64,000 nucleotides of DNA from Ralstonia soli. Lineage in GTDB: Bacteria > Pseudomonadota > Gammaproteobacteria > Burkholderiales > Burkholderiaceae. Shown piece by piece: positions 20,552 through 28,180 of the stretch. A program made the position numbers and the translations under genes. Within the stretch, counting starts at the first letter, position 1, and each line of letters starts with the position of its first letter. The notes under the pieces were generated by a model. That model was not told the origin of the DNA. It saw only the letters and a program-made list of their open reading frames with translations, and made no database searches. The DNA lies in the NCBI RefSeq assembly GCF_023955655.1, contig NZ_JAMXHT010000003.1:186001-250000 (forward strand). Direction: 5' to 3'.

Positions 20552-22246
20552 ATGACCCGCATCGCTGTCCGTTCGCATTCCGCCGAGGCCGCCACCACGC
20601 TGGCCGGCCACGGCATCCATCCTGTATTGGCGCGCATCCTCGCCGCGCGCGGTGTCGGCCGGCCCGACGAGCTGTCGACCGAGCTGGCCGACCTGCTGCC
20701 GCCCTCGCAACTCAAGGGCATCGATGAAGCAGCGTGCTATCTGGCCGACGCCATCGCCGCCAACAAGCGCCTGCTGATCATTGCCGACTACGACTGCGAC
20801 GGCGCCACCGCCTGCGCGGTCGGCGTGCGCGGCTTGCGCATGCTCGGCGCGCAAGTCAGCTACATCGTCCCGAACCGCTTCGAATACGGCTACGGCCTGT
20901 CGCCCGAGATCGTGGCGCTGGCCGCGCGCGAGAGGCCGGACGTGCTGGTCACCGTCGACAACGGCATTGCCGATGTAGCCGGCGTGGCGGCGGCCAATGC
21001 GCTGGGCATCGACGTGGTCGTCACCGATCACCACATGCCGGGCGCGCAATTGCCCGAGGCGCGCGTGATCGTCAACCCGAACCAGCCCGGCTGCGGTTTC
21101 CCGAGCAAGAACCTGGCGGGCGTGGGCGTGATGTTCTACGTGCTGCTGGCGCTGCGGGCAGAACTGCGCAAGCGTGGCGTGTTCACGCCGCAGGAGCAAC
21201 CGCGCCTGGATGCGCTACTCGACTTGGTCGCGCTGGGCACCGTGGCCGACGTGGTCAAGCTCGACGCCAACAACCGCCTGCTGGTCGCGCAGGGCCTCAA
21301 GCGCATGCGGGCCGGGCGGATGTGCCCGGGCATCGCCGCCCTCTTCCGCGTGGCCGGTCGTGAAGCACGACGCGCATCGACGTTCGACCTCGGCTTTGGC
21401 CTCGGGCCCCGCCTGAACGCTGCCGGGCGGCTGGCCGACATGTCGCTGGGCATCGAATGCCTGCTCACCGACGACTACGACCGCGCCATGGCCATCGCCG
21501 CCGAACTTGACGGCATGAACCGCGAGCGCCGCGAGATCGAGGCCGGCATGCAGCAGGAAGCGCTGGCCATCCTCGACGGCATGAACGCCCTCGATGGCGC
21601 GGGCCGCCACACCATCGCCGTCTACAACGAGACCTGGCACCAGGGCGTGATCGGCATCGTCGCCTCGCGCATCAAGGACAAGTTTCACCGCCCAGTCTTC
21701 ACCTTCGCCCCCGGCGACGATGGGCTGATCAAGGGCTCCGGCCGTTCGATCCCCGGCTTCCACCTGCGCGACGCGCTGGACGCCGTGCACAAGCGCAGCC
21801 CGGGCCTGATCGTCAAGTTCGGCGGCCACGCGATGGCGGCCGGGCTCACGCTGCGCGAAGACGGCTTCGATGACTTTGTCGCCACCTTCGAAGCCGTCGG
21901 CCGCGAATGGCTGACCGAGGCCCTACTCTCGCGCGTGCTGGAAACCGACGGCGAAGCCGCGCCGGAGTGCTTCACACCACAGTTCGTCGAGTTGCTCGAA
22001 ACCCAGGTCTGGGGACAGGGCTTTCCGGCACCCAGCTTCTGCGGCGAGTTCGATGTGCTGTCGCAAGCCGTGCTGAAAGACAAGCACCTCAAGCTCAAGC
22101 TCGGCCGCGGCAAGCAGCATTTCGACGCTATCTGGTTCAACCACGCCGAACCGCTCGGCGCCTCTGCCTACGTGGCCTACCGGCTCGACAACAACACCTT
22201 CAACGGCATCACACGCGTGCAGATGGTGATCGAGCATGCGCAGTAG
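20552..22246 (+). CDS. recJ: Single-strand DNA exonuclease RecJ
   Basis: A 564-residue RecJ of the DHH phosphoesterase superfamily. The metal-binding motifs are IADYDCDGATA, VTVDNG, TDHHMPG, the GLGPRLNAAGR segment and the DHHA1 motif FGGHAMAAG. RecJ digests single-stranded DNA 5' to 3' in recombination and mismatch repair. Its ATG follows directly on the stop of the rpfE-like gene, so the two are cotranslated. Confidence 0.95.
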   Translation: MTRIAVRSHSAEAATTLAGHGIHPVLARILAARGVGRPDELSTELADLLPPSQLKGIDEAACYLADAIAANKRLLIIADYDCDGATACAVGVRGLRMLGAQVSYIVPNRFEYGYGLSPEIVALAARERPDVLVTVDNGIADVAGVAAANALGIDVVVTDHHMPGAQLPEARVIVNPNQPGCGFPSKNLAGVGVMFYVLLALRAELRKRGVFTPQEQPRLDALLDLVALGTVADVVKLDANNRLLVAQGLKRMRAGRMCPGIAALFRVAGREARRASTFDLGFGLGPRLNAAGRLADMSLGIECLLTDDYDRAMAIAAELDGMNRERREIEAGMQQEALAILDGMNALDGAGRHTIAVYNETWHQGVIGIVASRIKDKFHRPVFTFAPGDDGLIKGSGRSIPGFHLRDALDAVHKRSPGLIVKFGGHAMAAGLTLREDGFDDFVATFEAVGREWLTEALLSRVLETDGEAAPECFTPQFVELLETQVWGQGFPAPSFCGEFDVLSQAVLKDKHLKLKLGRGKQHFDAIWFNHAEPLGASAYVAYRLDNNTFNGITRVQMVIEHAQ

Positions 22247-22415
22247 CGGGTTGGACAAACGTTGCGCCAGCGCATAAACACATGCCAAAACTGTCTGACA
22301 GAGCACGGATGACGCAGCGGTTGGGCACGGCGGCTGCGTTACAATGCAGGTTTGCCGGCTCGGCACCCGCCATGACCGCGCTCCCCACGAATTCCTAGCT
22401 TCAACTCCAAGCGAA

Positions 22416-22742
22416 ATGACTCACGTCGTTACCGAAAGCTGTGTCCGCTGCAAGTACACCGACTGCGTGGACGTCTGCCCCGTCGATTGCTTCCGCGAAG
22501 GCCCGAACTTCCTGACCATCGATCCGGACGAGTGCATCGACTGCGCTGTCTGCGTGGCCGAGTGCCCGGTCAACGCCATCTACGCCGAAGAAGACGTGCC
22601 GGCCGACCAGCAGAAGTGGATCGCCCTCAATGCCGAACTCTCGACCATTGGCTGGCCGTCCATCACCAAGACCAAGCAACCCTTGCCCGACGCCGACGAT
22701 TGGAAGGACGTGAAGGACAAGGAGCAGTACCTCGAACGCTGA
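22416..22742 (+). CDS. fdxA: 7Fe ferredoxin FdxA
   Basis: A 108-residue ferredoxin carrying a [3Fe-4S] and a [4Fe-4S] cluster. Cysteines fall at 9, 12, 17, 21, 25, 40, 43, 46 and 50 ([17 protein letters not shown], then [13 protein letters not shown]), the pattern of the Azotobacter FdI/FdxA type with a long C-terminal tail. The ATG at 22416 gives the family start [21 protein letters not shown] at 22340-22345 may be its -10 box, although no convincing -35 box is visible. Confidence 0.93.
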   Translation: MTHVVTESCVRCKYTDCVDVCPVDCFREGPNFLTIDPDECIDCAVCVAECPVNAIYAEEDVPADQQKWIALNAELSTIGWPSITKTKQPLPDADDWKDVKDKEQYLER

Positions 22743-22787
22743 TCCGCCTTGCCCACACACTTTTTTTCATGCGCCGCAAAAAAGGTG

Positions 22788-22817
22788 TTGACGGGCAGAT
22801 CGGAAAATAGCTAGAAT
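22788..22817 (+). promoter_or_regulatory. Sigma-70 promoter for tRNA-Asn
   Basis: TTGACG at 22788-22793 and TAGAAT at 22812-22817 are separated by 18 bases. The first base of tRNA-Asn is 25 bases downstream of the -10 box. The 13 bases AAAGGTGTTGACG around the -35 box recur exactly in front of the tRNA-Gly genes. Confidence 0.75.
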
Positions 22818-22841
22818 TCATTTCTTCGCTGTTGCAGCGAT

Positions 22842-22917
22842 TCCCCGATAGCTCAGTCGGTAGAGCGCCGGACTGTTAATCCGTAGGTCCCTGGTTCGAG
22901 CCCAGGTCGGGGAGCCA
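22842..22917 (+). tRNA. tRNA-Asn(GTT)
   Basis: A 76-base tRNA with CCA encoded. The acceptor stem TCCCCGA pairs with TCGGGGA, the D-loop has AGCTCAGTCGGTAGAG, the anticodon GTT is at 22875-22877 and the T-loop has GGTTCGAGCC. A promoter lies upstream and a terminator hairpin follows. Confidence 0.97.
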
Positions 22918-22925
22918 AATAAAAG

Positions 22926-22955
22926 AAAACGCCTCGCTTCGTGCGGGGCGTTTTC
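22926..22955 (+). terminator. Terminator after tRNA-Asn
   Basis: AAAACGCCTCGC and GCGGGGCGTTTTC form a 12-bp stem with one G-T pair around a short loop, ending in four T. It separates tRNA-Asn from tRNA-Leu. Confidence 0.75.
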
Positions 22956-22998
22956 ATTTGTGGCATCGGTGCGTGTATCGTCTGCATCTTCGCCCCAA

Positions 22999-23089
22999 GC
23001 CCGAGTGGTGAAATTGGTAGACACCGCGGACTTAAAATCCGCTGCGCCCTAATCGGCGCGTGCCGGTTCGATCCCGGCCTCGGGCACCA
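22999..23089 (+). tRNA. tRNA-Leu(TAA)
   Basis: A 91-base class II tRNA with a long variable arm. The acceptor stem GCCCGAG pairs with CTCGGGC, the anticodon loop CTTAAAA places TAA at 23033-23035, the variable arm is TGCGCCCTAATCGGCGCG, the T-loop is GGTTCGATCC and CCA is encoded. A terminator separates it from tRNA-Asn, so it probably has its own promoter; a CATCTTCGC leader resembles that of the other tRNAs. Confidence 0.97.
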
Positions 23090-23586
23090 GATCCCCCCTT
23101 CGCCTTTCCTCCGCTGCCTGCGTGAACGCATTTTGGCGCGGCGTCCCTCATGCCCCCAAGCCCTCGCTCATACGTTGAGTGCGCACGGAACACGCAGCCG
23201 TCGGCGCCCTAGCAGCACGCGCTCACGCCCGGCAGCTCATGAAGGGCGTCCTTACGAACGGGGTGATGTCGCTGTGGTCGACCGAATAGTCGCGAATGTT
23301 TCGGGCGAGACGCGCGCGATTGCCATGGCTCACCGCGGCAGCGAACACCACCACCACGAGCGTCGGCCGCTTAGCGTTTCTTGAGGGCTGCGATCATGTC
23401 CATCGACGCACAAAGACCGCGACGCATGTCACGCGACGGCGGCTCAGGTGCGCAGCCCCATCGGCATGACTGCCTCTTTCTCCCAAACCGGAAACGCGGG
23501 ACGCGCAAGCCGCCATTCCGATGCAGCTTGCGCGTCACGGAAGCGCACTAGGCGCTTTCGGGGGAGCCGAACCGGTAGGCGCCGAA
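23090..23586. other. Gene-poor gap after tRNA-Leu
   Basis: About 500 bases without a gene I can support. Short open frames exist but none has both a good start and protein-like composition. On the minus strand, 23390-23225 reads briefly as RPTLVVVVFAAAVSHGNRAR, which resembles a beta-strand and start of a sulfatase-like domain but is soon stopped, so it may be the remnant of a decayed gene. No transposase fragment or repeat is visible. Confidence 0.4.
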
Positions 23587-24690
23587 TCACCCCACCAGCC
23601 AACGCACACCAAAGTTGATGAGCGCACCGCCACCCACCAGGCCCACCCACAGCACAGCGGCGCACAGCAGCGGACGCACACCCGACTTCAGCAGCATCGG
23701 CACATGCGTCTGCGTGCCGATGGCGAACATCGCGCAAGCCAGCATGGCGGTATCGATAGCATCGATGGGCGCGTGCCATGCGGCGGGGATCGCACCAGCA
23801 GAATTCAGCAGTGTCACGATGAGCAGACCCACTGCAAACCACGGCATCGCCTTCCAGGCGTGGCCAGCAGCCTTGCGCAGCGCATCCTGCCGGGAGGTGG
23901 CGGCGGTCGCCTGACCCTCAGCGGGCGTCGTGCAGGCCAGCACCACAAGCAGCGGAGCCAGCGCCAGCACACGCACCATCTTGCTCACGACAGCCGCGCT
24001 GGTCGCGTCGTCACCCAGCAGGCGCGCCGCCGCAATTACCTGCGCCACTTCGTGCATTGTCGAGCCGATGTAGACACCGAAATGTTCCGGTGCGACCGCC
24101 ATGCCGGCATGCGCGATGAGCGTATAGAGCCACGGATACAGGAAAATGCCGACCGTGCCGAACAGCACAACGCTGGCGATCGCCACGGCCGTTTCGCGCG
24201 GCGACGCCTTGACTGCCGGCGCAACCGCCAGCACAGCTGCCGCGCCACACACTGCGCTGCCCGCAGCCACCAGCACAGCCTGCGAGCGCGCCAAGCCAAA
24301 CCAGCGGGTGCCGATCCACGTGCCGGCGAGCATCGTCGCGGCCAGCACGACCAGCGGGATCACCACGCCCGACGTACCCAGGTCATGGATCTGCGCCAGC
24401 GTCAGTCGGGCGCCGTAGAGGATCACCCCCGCCCGCAACAGCGTCTGGCGTGCAAATTGGATGGCACCCGGCGTCAGCCAGCGCTGGTGTCCGGGCACAT
24501 GCCCCACGGCCATGCCAAGCAAAATGGCGAGCGTCAGCGCGCTCAGGCCCAACCGCCCCGCCCACGGCATCCCGCCAAGTGCCACCGCCACGCCGGCGCA
24601 CCCGAACAACACCACCACACTGGCGAGCGTCCGCCCGTCGAAGCTCGACACCACAATGGGGGGCGCCACCTGTTTTTGTGCAATCGTCAT
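23587..24690 (-). CDS. YeiH/UPF0324 family membrane protein
   Basis: A 367-residue inner-membrane protein with about ten hydrophobic helices, of the YeiH (UPF0324) family often called putative sulfate exporters. Landmarks are LLRAGVILYGARLTL, GTSGVVIPLVVLAAT, GSAVCGAAAVLAVAPAV and STMHEVAQVIAAARLLG. The ATG at 24690 is chosen; a GTG one codon upstream is possible. It is divergent from a LysR-type regulator, as yeiH and yeiE are in E. coli. The transported solute is unproven. Confidence 0.88.
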   Translation of the reverse strand: MTIAQKQVAPPIVVSSFDGRTLASVVVLFGCAGVAVALGGMPWAGRLGLSALTLAILLGMAVGHVPGHQRWLTPGAIQFARQTLLRAGVILYGARLTLAQIHDLGTSGVVIPLVVLAATMLAGTWIGTRWFGLARSQAVLVAAGSAVCGAAAVLAVAPAVKASPRETAVAIASVVLFGTVGIFLYPWLYTLIAHAGMAVAPEHFGVYIGSTMHEVAQVIAAARLLGDDATSAAVVSKMVRVLALAPLLVVLACTTPAEGQATAATSRQDALRKAAGHAWKAMPWFAVGLLIVTLLNSAGAIPAAWHAPIDAIDTAMLACAMFAIGTQTHVPMLLKSGVRPLLCAAVLWVGLVGGGALINFGVRWLVG

Positions 24691-24708
24691 CACATCCGCC
24701 TTACTTAT

Positions 24709-24726
24709 TCGCTATGCGCATAACGA
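24709..24726. promoter_or_regulatory. 18-bp imperfect dyad, candidate LysR-type operator
   Basis: TCG-C-TATGCGCATA-A-CGA is an inverted repeat with a perfect 10-bp core (24713-24722) and one mismatched pair. It lies between the two divergent starts, about 20 bases from yeiH and 57 from the regulator gene, where a LysR-type protein would be expected to bind. Confidence 0.5.
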
Positions 24727-24782
24727 TATGCGGCACGTGATAACATGTAAAACAGGTAATTTTCGTAATTCCAACCACTTTT

Positions 24783-25709
24783 ATGGATAACAAAGCACCC
24801 CGCGTGACACTGCGGCAATGGGCTGTTTTCGCGGCCATCGCTCAGAGCGAGACGACCACCGCTGCAGGCGATGTCCTGGGCCTGTCACAGTCGGCCGTCA
24901 GCGCGGCACTGGCAGAGCTGGAATCCACGCTCGGACATCCGCTGTTCGATCGGCATGCGCGGCGCCTGCACCTGAACGCGCTGGGCCGGCAACTGTTGCC
25001 GCAGGCGCAGGCGCTACTCGATCACGCCGATGCACTGGAACACGCGACCGCGCAGCCCAACGTACGGCTGAAGCTGGCGGCCAGCAGCACCATCGGCAAC
25101 TATGTGCTGCCTGCCCTGCTGGCGAGCTTCCGGCAGCAGATCGCGCCTGACAGCCAACTCGACGTACTGATCGGCAATACGCAGGATGTGGTCGACGCCG
25201 TGCAGCGCTTCGAGGTCGACATCGGCCTGATCGAAGGCACCTGCCGCGGCGAGGCGCTGGAGATCGAATCTTGGCTCGACGATGAAATGGTGATCGTCGC
25301 CGCCCCAGGGCACCCGCTCGTTCAGGACGTAACAACCGTCTCGCACGCCGCGCTGCGCGAAGCGGGCTGGCTGATGCGCGAGCCCGGCTCCGGCACGCGC
25401 GAACTTGTCGACAGCCGTATCGCCTCGGTAGTGGGGCCCCTGCATGTGGCACTCGAACTCGGTCACTCCGAGGCCATCCAGCGCACGGTGGCAGCCGGCT
25501 ATGGCATCAGTTGCCTGTCACGCCACGTCGTGGCCGATGCGCTGCGCGATGGGAGACTGGTGGAGGTGAACAGCGGCCTGCCGCGCATCGCCCGCCCCCT
25601 GCTGATCGTGCGCCATCGCGACAAACATCCGACGCACGGCCTCACGCAATTCATCGACGTCCTGCGCAGCCACGCAGACGATTCGAAAAAAAATCGCGCA
25701 AAGGACTAG
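24783..25709 (+). CDS. LysR family regulator (YeiE-like)
   Basis: A 308-residue LysR-type regulator. The winged helix-turn-helix spans roughly residues 8-65 (LRQWAVFAAIAQSETTTAAGDVLGLSQSAVSAALAELE), followed by a periplasmic-binding-like effector domain (LKLAASSTIGNYVLPALLASF, GLIEG, WLMREPGSGTR, GYGISCLSRHVV). These features and the divergent yeiH-like gene resemble E. coli YeiE. It probably controls the neighbouring exporter gene. Confidence 0.88.
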   Translation: MDNKAPRVTLRQWAVFAAIAQSETTTAAGDVLGLSQSAVSAALAELESTLGHPLFDRHARRLHLNALGRQLLPQAQALLDHADALEHATAQPNVRLKLAASSTIGNYVLPALLASFRQQIAPDSQLDVLIGNTQDVVDAVQRFEVDIGLIEGTCRGEALEIESWLDDEMVIVAAPGHPLVQDVTTVSHAALREAGWLMREPGSGTRELVDSRIASVVGPLHVALELGHSEAIQRTVAAGYGISCLSRHVVADALRDGRLVEVNSGLPRIARPLLIVRHRDKHPTHGLTQFIDVLRSHADDSKKNRAKD

Positions 25710-25729
25710 CGCAGCCTGAAAAAGGTTGA

Positions 25730-25735
25730 TATAGT
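25730..25735 (+). promoter_or_regulatory. Candidate -10 box of tRNA-Lys
   Basis: TATAGT ends 13 bases before tRNA-Lys. The following leader TCATTTCTTCGC is identical to the one between the -10 box and the mature end of tRNA-Asn. No clear -35 box is seen. Confidence 0.45.
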
Positions 25736-25748
25736 CTCATTTCTTCGC

Positions 25749-25824
25749 GGGGCGTTAGCTCAGTTGGTAGAGCAGCGGACTCTTAATCCGTAGGTCGAGT
25801 GTTCGAGTCACTCACGCCCCACCA
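25749..25824 (+). tRNA. tRNA-Lys(CTT)
   Basis: A 76-base tRNA. Acceptor stem GGGGCGT pairs with ACGCCCC, the D-loop is AGCTCAGTTGGTAGAG, the anticodon CTT is at 25782-25784, the T-loop is TGTTCGAGTC and CCA is encoded. A terminator follows. Confidence 0.97.
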
Positions 25825-25836
25825 GAACTCGCGTAG

Positions 25837-25866
25837 AAAGCCCAGTCCTCACCGACTGGGCTTTTT
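25837..25866 (+). terminator. Terminator after tRNA-Lys
   Basis: AAAGCCCAGTC and GACTGGGCTTTTT form a perfect stem around CTCACC, followed by five T. Confidence 0.85.
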
Positions 25867-25960
25867 GCTTTCTGGCACGCGATCGCTGAAACAAAAAAGG
25901 AGCGCTTGGCTTGTTGCGCCACAGCGCCCTCCTCTCGCCAAACAACCGATCCTGTCGATT

Positions 25961-26899
25961 TCAGTCGGCGTCACGGATCCTGAGTTGCATCCGTAACCGC
26001 ATCGTCTCGCCCGGGGCAAGAGTGCGCAGGCCTGTGCCACCCCACCCTTGCTCGGCGAGGTTGATGGCATCCGCCACGTGCGAAACGGGTTCCAGGCAAA
26101 AGTACGGCTGCCCCTGCGGCGCGTGCAAGATGAAGTGGTCCAGCGGGTCGTCTGCGTTCACCGTGAGCGCGGCACCGTCATCGTGCGAGACCACCGCCTG
26201 CCGGTTCCAATCACTGTAGTAGACGCTCAGTGCGTCGTCCGGCAAGGCACGCGCCACGCAAAAGTCTTCGCGCGCGGTGGCAGGCTCGCGCCGGATGGCG
26301 ACTTCGCCTGCGTCGGTGGGCCACATGGTCGGCGCATCGAATTGCACACGCATGCCGGGTGTCCGCACGAAGTACGGGTGAAAGCCACCCCCCGCGGGCA
26401 TGTCGCTCTCGCTGTCGTTGCGCAGGGTGATGACGGCGTCGAGCCCCACGGGGCTCAACGTCAGCGCCTGCGTAGCGGTGAAGGGCCAGGGCCAGTTGTC
26501 CGTTTCCGGCACGTAGCGCAAGCCCAGCACGATGGACGATGCAGTCAACTGTTCCACCGTCCAGGGCCGCGCATGCGCCAGACCGTGCATGGCGTGCGGC
26601 TGCCCCGGATGCGGCGCAAGACGGATCTCACGCCCACCCCACTGGAAGCGGCCATCGCGGATTCGGTTGGAGAACGGCAGCAACGGATAGCAGCCCGTCT
26701 TGGGCCACGCCAGCCCATCGAAGCCGTCACGCAAGCAGGCCTCGGACATCGGCGCCAGCCAGTCGATGCGCTGACCGCCCTCGCTGACCGAAGCCAGCGA
26801 GGCGATGCGGCCACCGGCTGCCGGCGCCACGTCCATCGTCAGCCCGCCCGCCTGCAGCCGGTGCACCGGGCCAGGCGCCAACCATGCTGCCGGCGTCAT
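25961..26899 (-). CDS. Aldose 1-epimerase family protein
   Basis: A 312-residue galactose-mutarotase-like beta-sandwich protein. Substrate and catalytic residues expected of the family are visible: the Asn/Arg pair in PFSNRIRDG, the His in HAMHGLAH, GGGFHPYF, and the catalytic Glu in YFCLEPVSH. It would interconvert sugar anomers. Its ATG overlaps the porin stop (ATGA), so it is the last gene of the sugar locus that begins at the glucarate dehydratase gene. Confidence 0.88.
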   Translation of the reverse strand: MTPAAWLAPGPVHRLQAGGLTMDVAPAAGGRIASLASVSEGGQRIDWLAPMSEACLRDGFDGLAWPKTGCYPLLPFSNRIRDGRFQWGGREIRLAPHPGQPHAMHGLAHARPWTVEQLTASSIVLGLRYVPETDNWPWPFTATQALTLSPVGLDAVITLRNDSESDMPAGGGFHPYFVRTPGMRVQFDAPTMWPTDAGEVAIRREPATAREDFCVARALPDDALSVYYSDWNRQAVVSHDDGAALTVNADDPLDHFILHAPQGQPYFCLEPVSHVADAINLAEQGWGGTGLRTLAPGETMRLRMQLRIRDAD

Positions 26900-28092
26900 C
26901 AGAAGAAATGACGGATGCCAACCATGCCGACGAACTGGCTCGGGCCGCTCGACGGCGTGCCGTTTTGCGAATCGCCCACCGACGCCACGGCATTGACGAT
27001 GCTGCCCGTCGCGCTCAGCGTCTGGCCGCTCGCCTTCTGATAGGCCTCAATCGCATAGAGCGCCGTGCGCTTGGAGAACGAATACACCTGCTCCATCGTG
27101 AACTGGTGATAGCGCGCAGCCTTGTCGACGCCGTTGCGCTTGTTCTCAGCGGTGTAGCTGTAGCCGGCCGCCACGGTCAGTGCGGGCGTGAGCGCATAGG
27201 TCGCAATGGCGCCGAACGTGTTGAAGCTCGCCGTCTGTGCAAACCCTGCCGGCGAGGTCGCGCCCGGCTTGTACTGCACGTTGGAATAGTTCAACCCCAT
27301 CATCAGGTTGCCGATGGTGTAACGGGCTGCGGTACCGATGATCTGTGCGCTGTCAGCGGTGGCGTAGCCCTTGTTGATGGGCGCGTTGTTCGCAAAGTCA
27401 CCGCTGTTGCTCTGGAAGGTCGGGACATTCTTCAAGCGGATGTAGCCAGCCGACCACGCAAACGCCTGATAGTCATAACGCAGCGCCGCGCTAAAGGCGC
27501 TGCCGTTGGACATGCTGCCCGCCTGCTCGCCCATGCCGTATTGCAGGCCGGCCTGGAAGCCACCAAGCGTGGGCGTCGTATACATGATGGAGTTCGGCAC
27601 GCGCAGCGTGGTATCCATCGCATCGACATCACCCGGGTGCGCACCGACCGCGCCCGTCAGCACGTTGGTCGGGCCAAGCGCACCAACGTACTGGAAGTAC
27701 GGCGTGTACTGACGGCCCATCGTGATCTGGCCATAGGTCTTGTTGGTCAGGCCAACATAGGCTTGGCGGTTGAAGATGAAGTTCGCCTTGCTTTGCGCGC
27801 CCGTGTCGGCCGCAAAGCCGTTCTCTAGGCGGAACAGCGCCTGAGTACCGCCACCCAGGTCTTCCGTGCCATACAGACCGAACTTGCTGGCAGCCAGCGC
27901 GCCGGAGTTCATGTAGACGTTGGAATGCCCGCCCTGGTTGCTCGAATAGGCGATGGCGTTATCGACCGTGCCGTACAGCGTCACGGTGCTTTGCGCCGAT
28001 GCGTGCATGGACAGTCCTGCGGACAACAGCGCGACGCACGCGCAAACCGGCTTGATGGTGAACATGGCTCGTGTGGTTTTCATGGTTTTCAT
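26899..28092 (-). CDS. Outer-membrane porin (OmpC-type of Burkholderiales)
   Basis: A 397-residue trimeric-porin-type protein. A signal peptide of about 34 residues ends in ASAQ, followed by STVTLYGTVDNAIAYSSN, the usual start of Burkholderiales general porins. Alternating beta strands follow and the protein ends GIRHFF with the terminal Phe used for outer-membrane assembly. GAGAA precedes the ATG at 28092. Its position between GH31 and aldose-epimerase genes suggests it admits the sugar handled by this locus. Confidence 0.92.
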   Translation of the reverse strand: MKTMKTTRAMFTIKPVCACVALLSAGLSMHASAQSTVTLYGTVDNAIAYSSNQGGHSNVYMNSGALAASKFGLYGTEDLGGGTQALFRLENGFAADTGAQSKANFIFNRQAYVGLTNKTYGQITMGRQYTPYFQYVGALGPTNVLTGAVGAHPGDVDAMDTTLRVPNSIMYTTPTLGGFQAGLQYGMGEQAGSMSNGSAFSAALRYDYQAFAWSAGYIRLKNVPTFQSNSGDFANNAPINKGYATADSAQIIGTAARYTIGNLMMGLNYSNVQYKPGATSPAGFAQTASFNTFGAIATYALTPALTVAAGYSYTAENKRNGVDKAARYHQFTMEQVYSFSKRTALYAIEAYQKASGQTLSATGSIVNAVASVGDSQNGTPSSGPSQFVGMVGIRHFF

Positions 28093-28180
28093 CGTTCTCT
28101 GTGGTGATCTCCAACACCGGGGAATCGCGCAACGGCGAAGCTCTCCTCGCCTCGCCAATGCGCACAGGTAGGCAGTGTGG

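Noticed and set aside
22340-22345. TACAAT as a confident fdxA promoter
   Set aside because: The upstream TTGGGC is only 13 bases away, too close for a sigma-70 pair, so it is only mentioned with the gene.
23324-23384. Short His-rich plus-strand frame with four His in a row
   Set aside because: It is only about 20 codons, lacks a ribosome site and ends at once; the His run is the complement of a GTG repeat.
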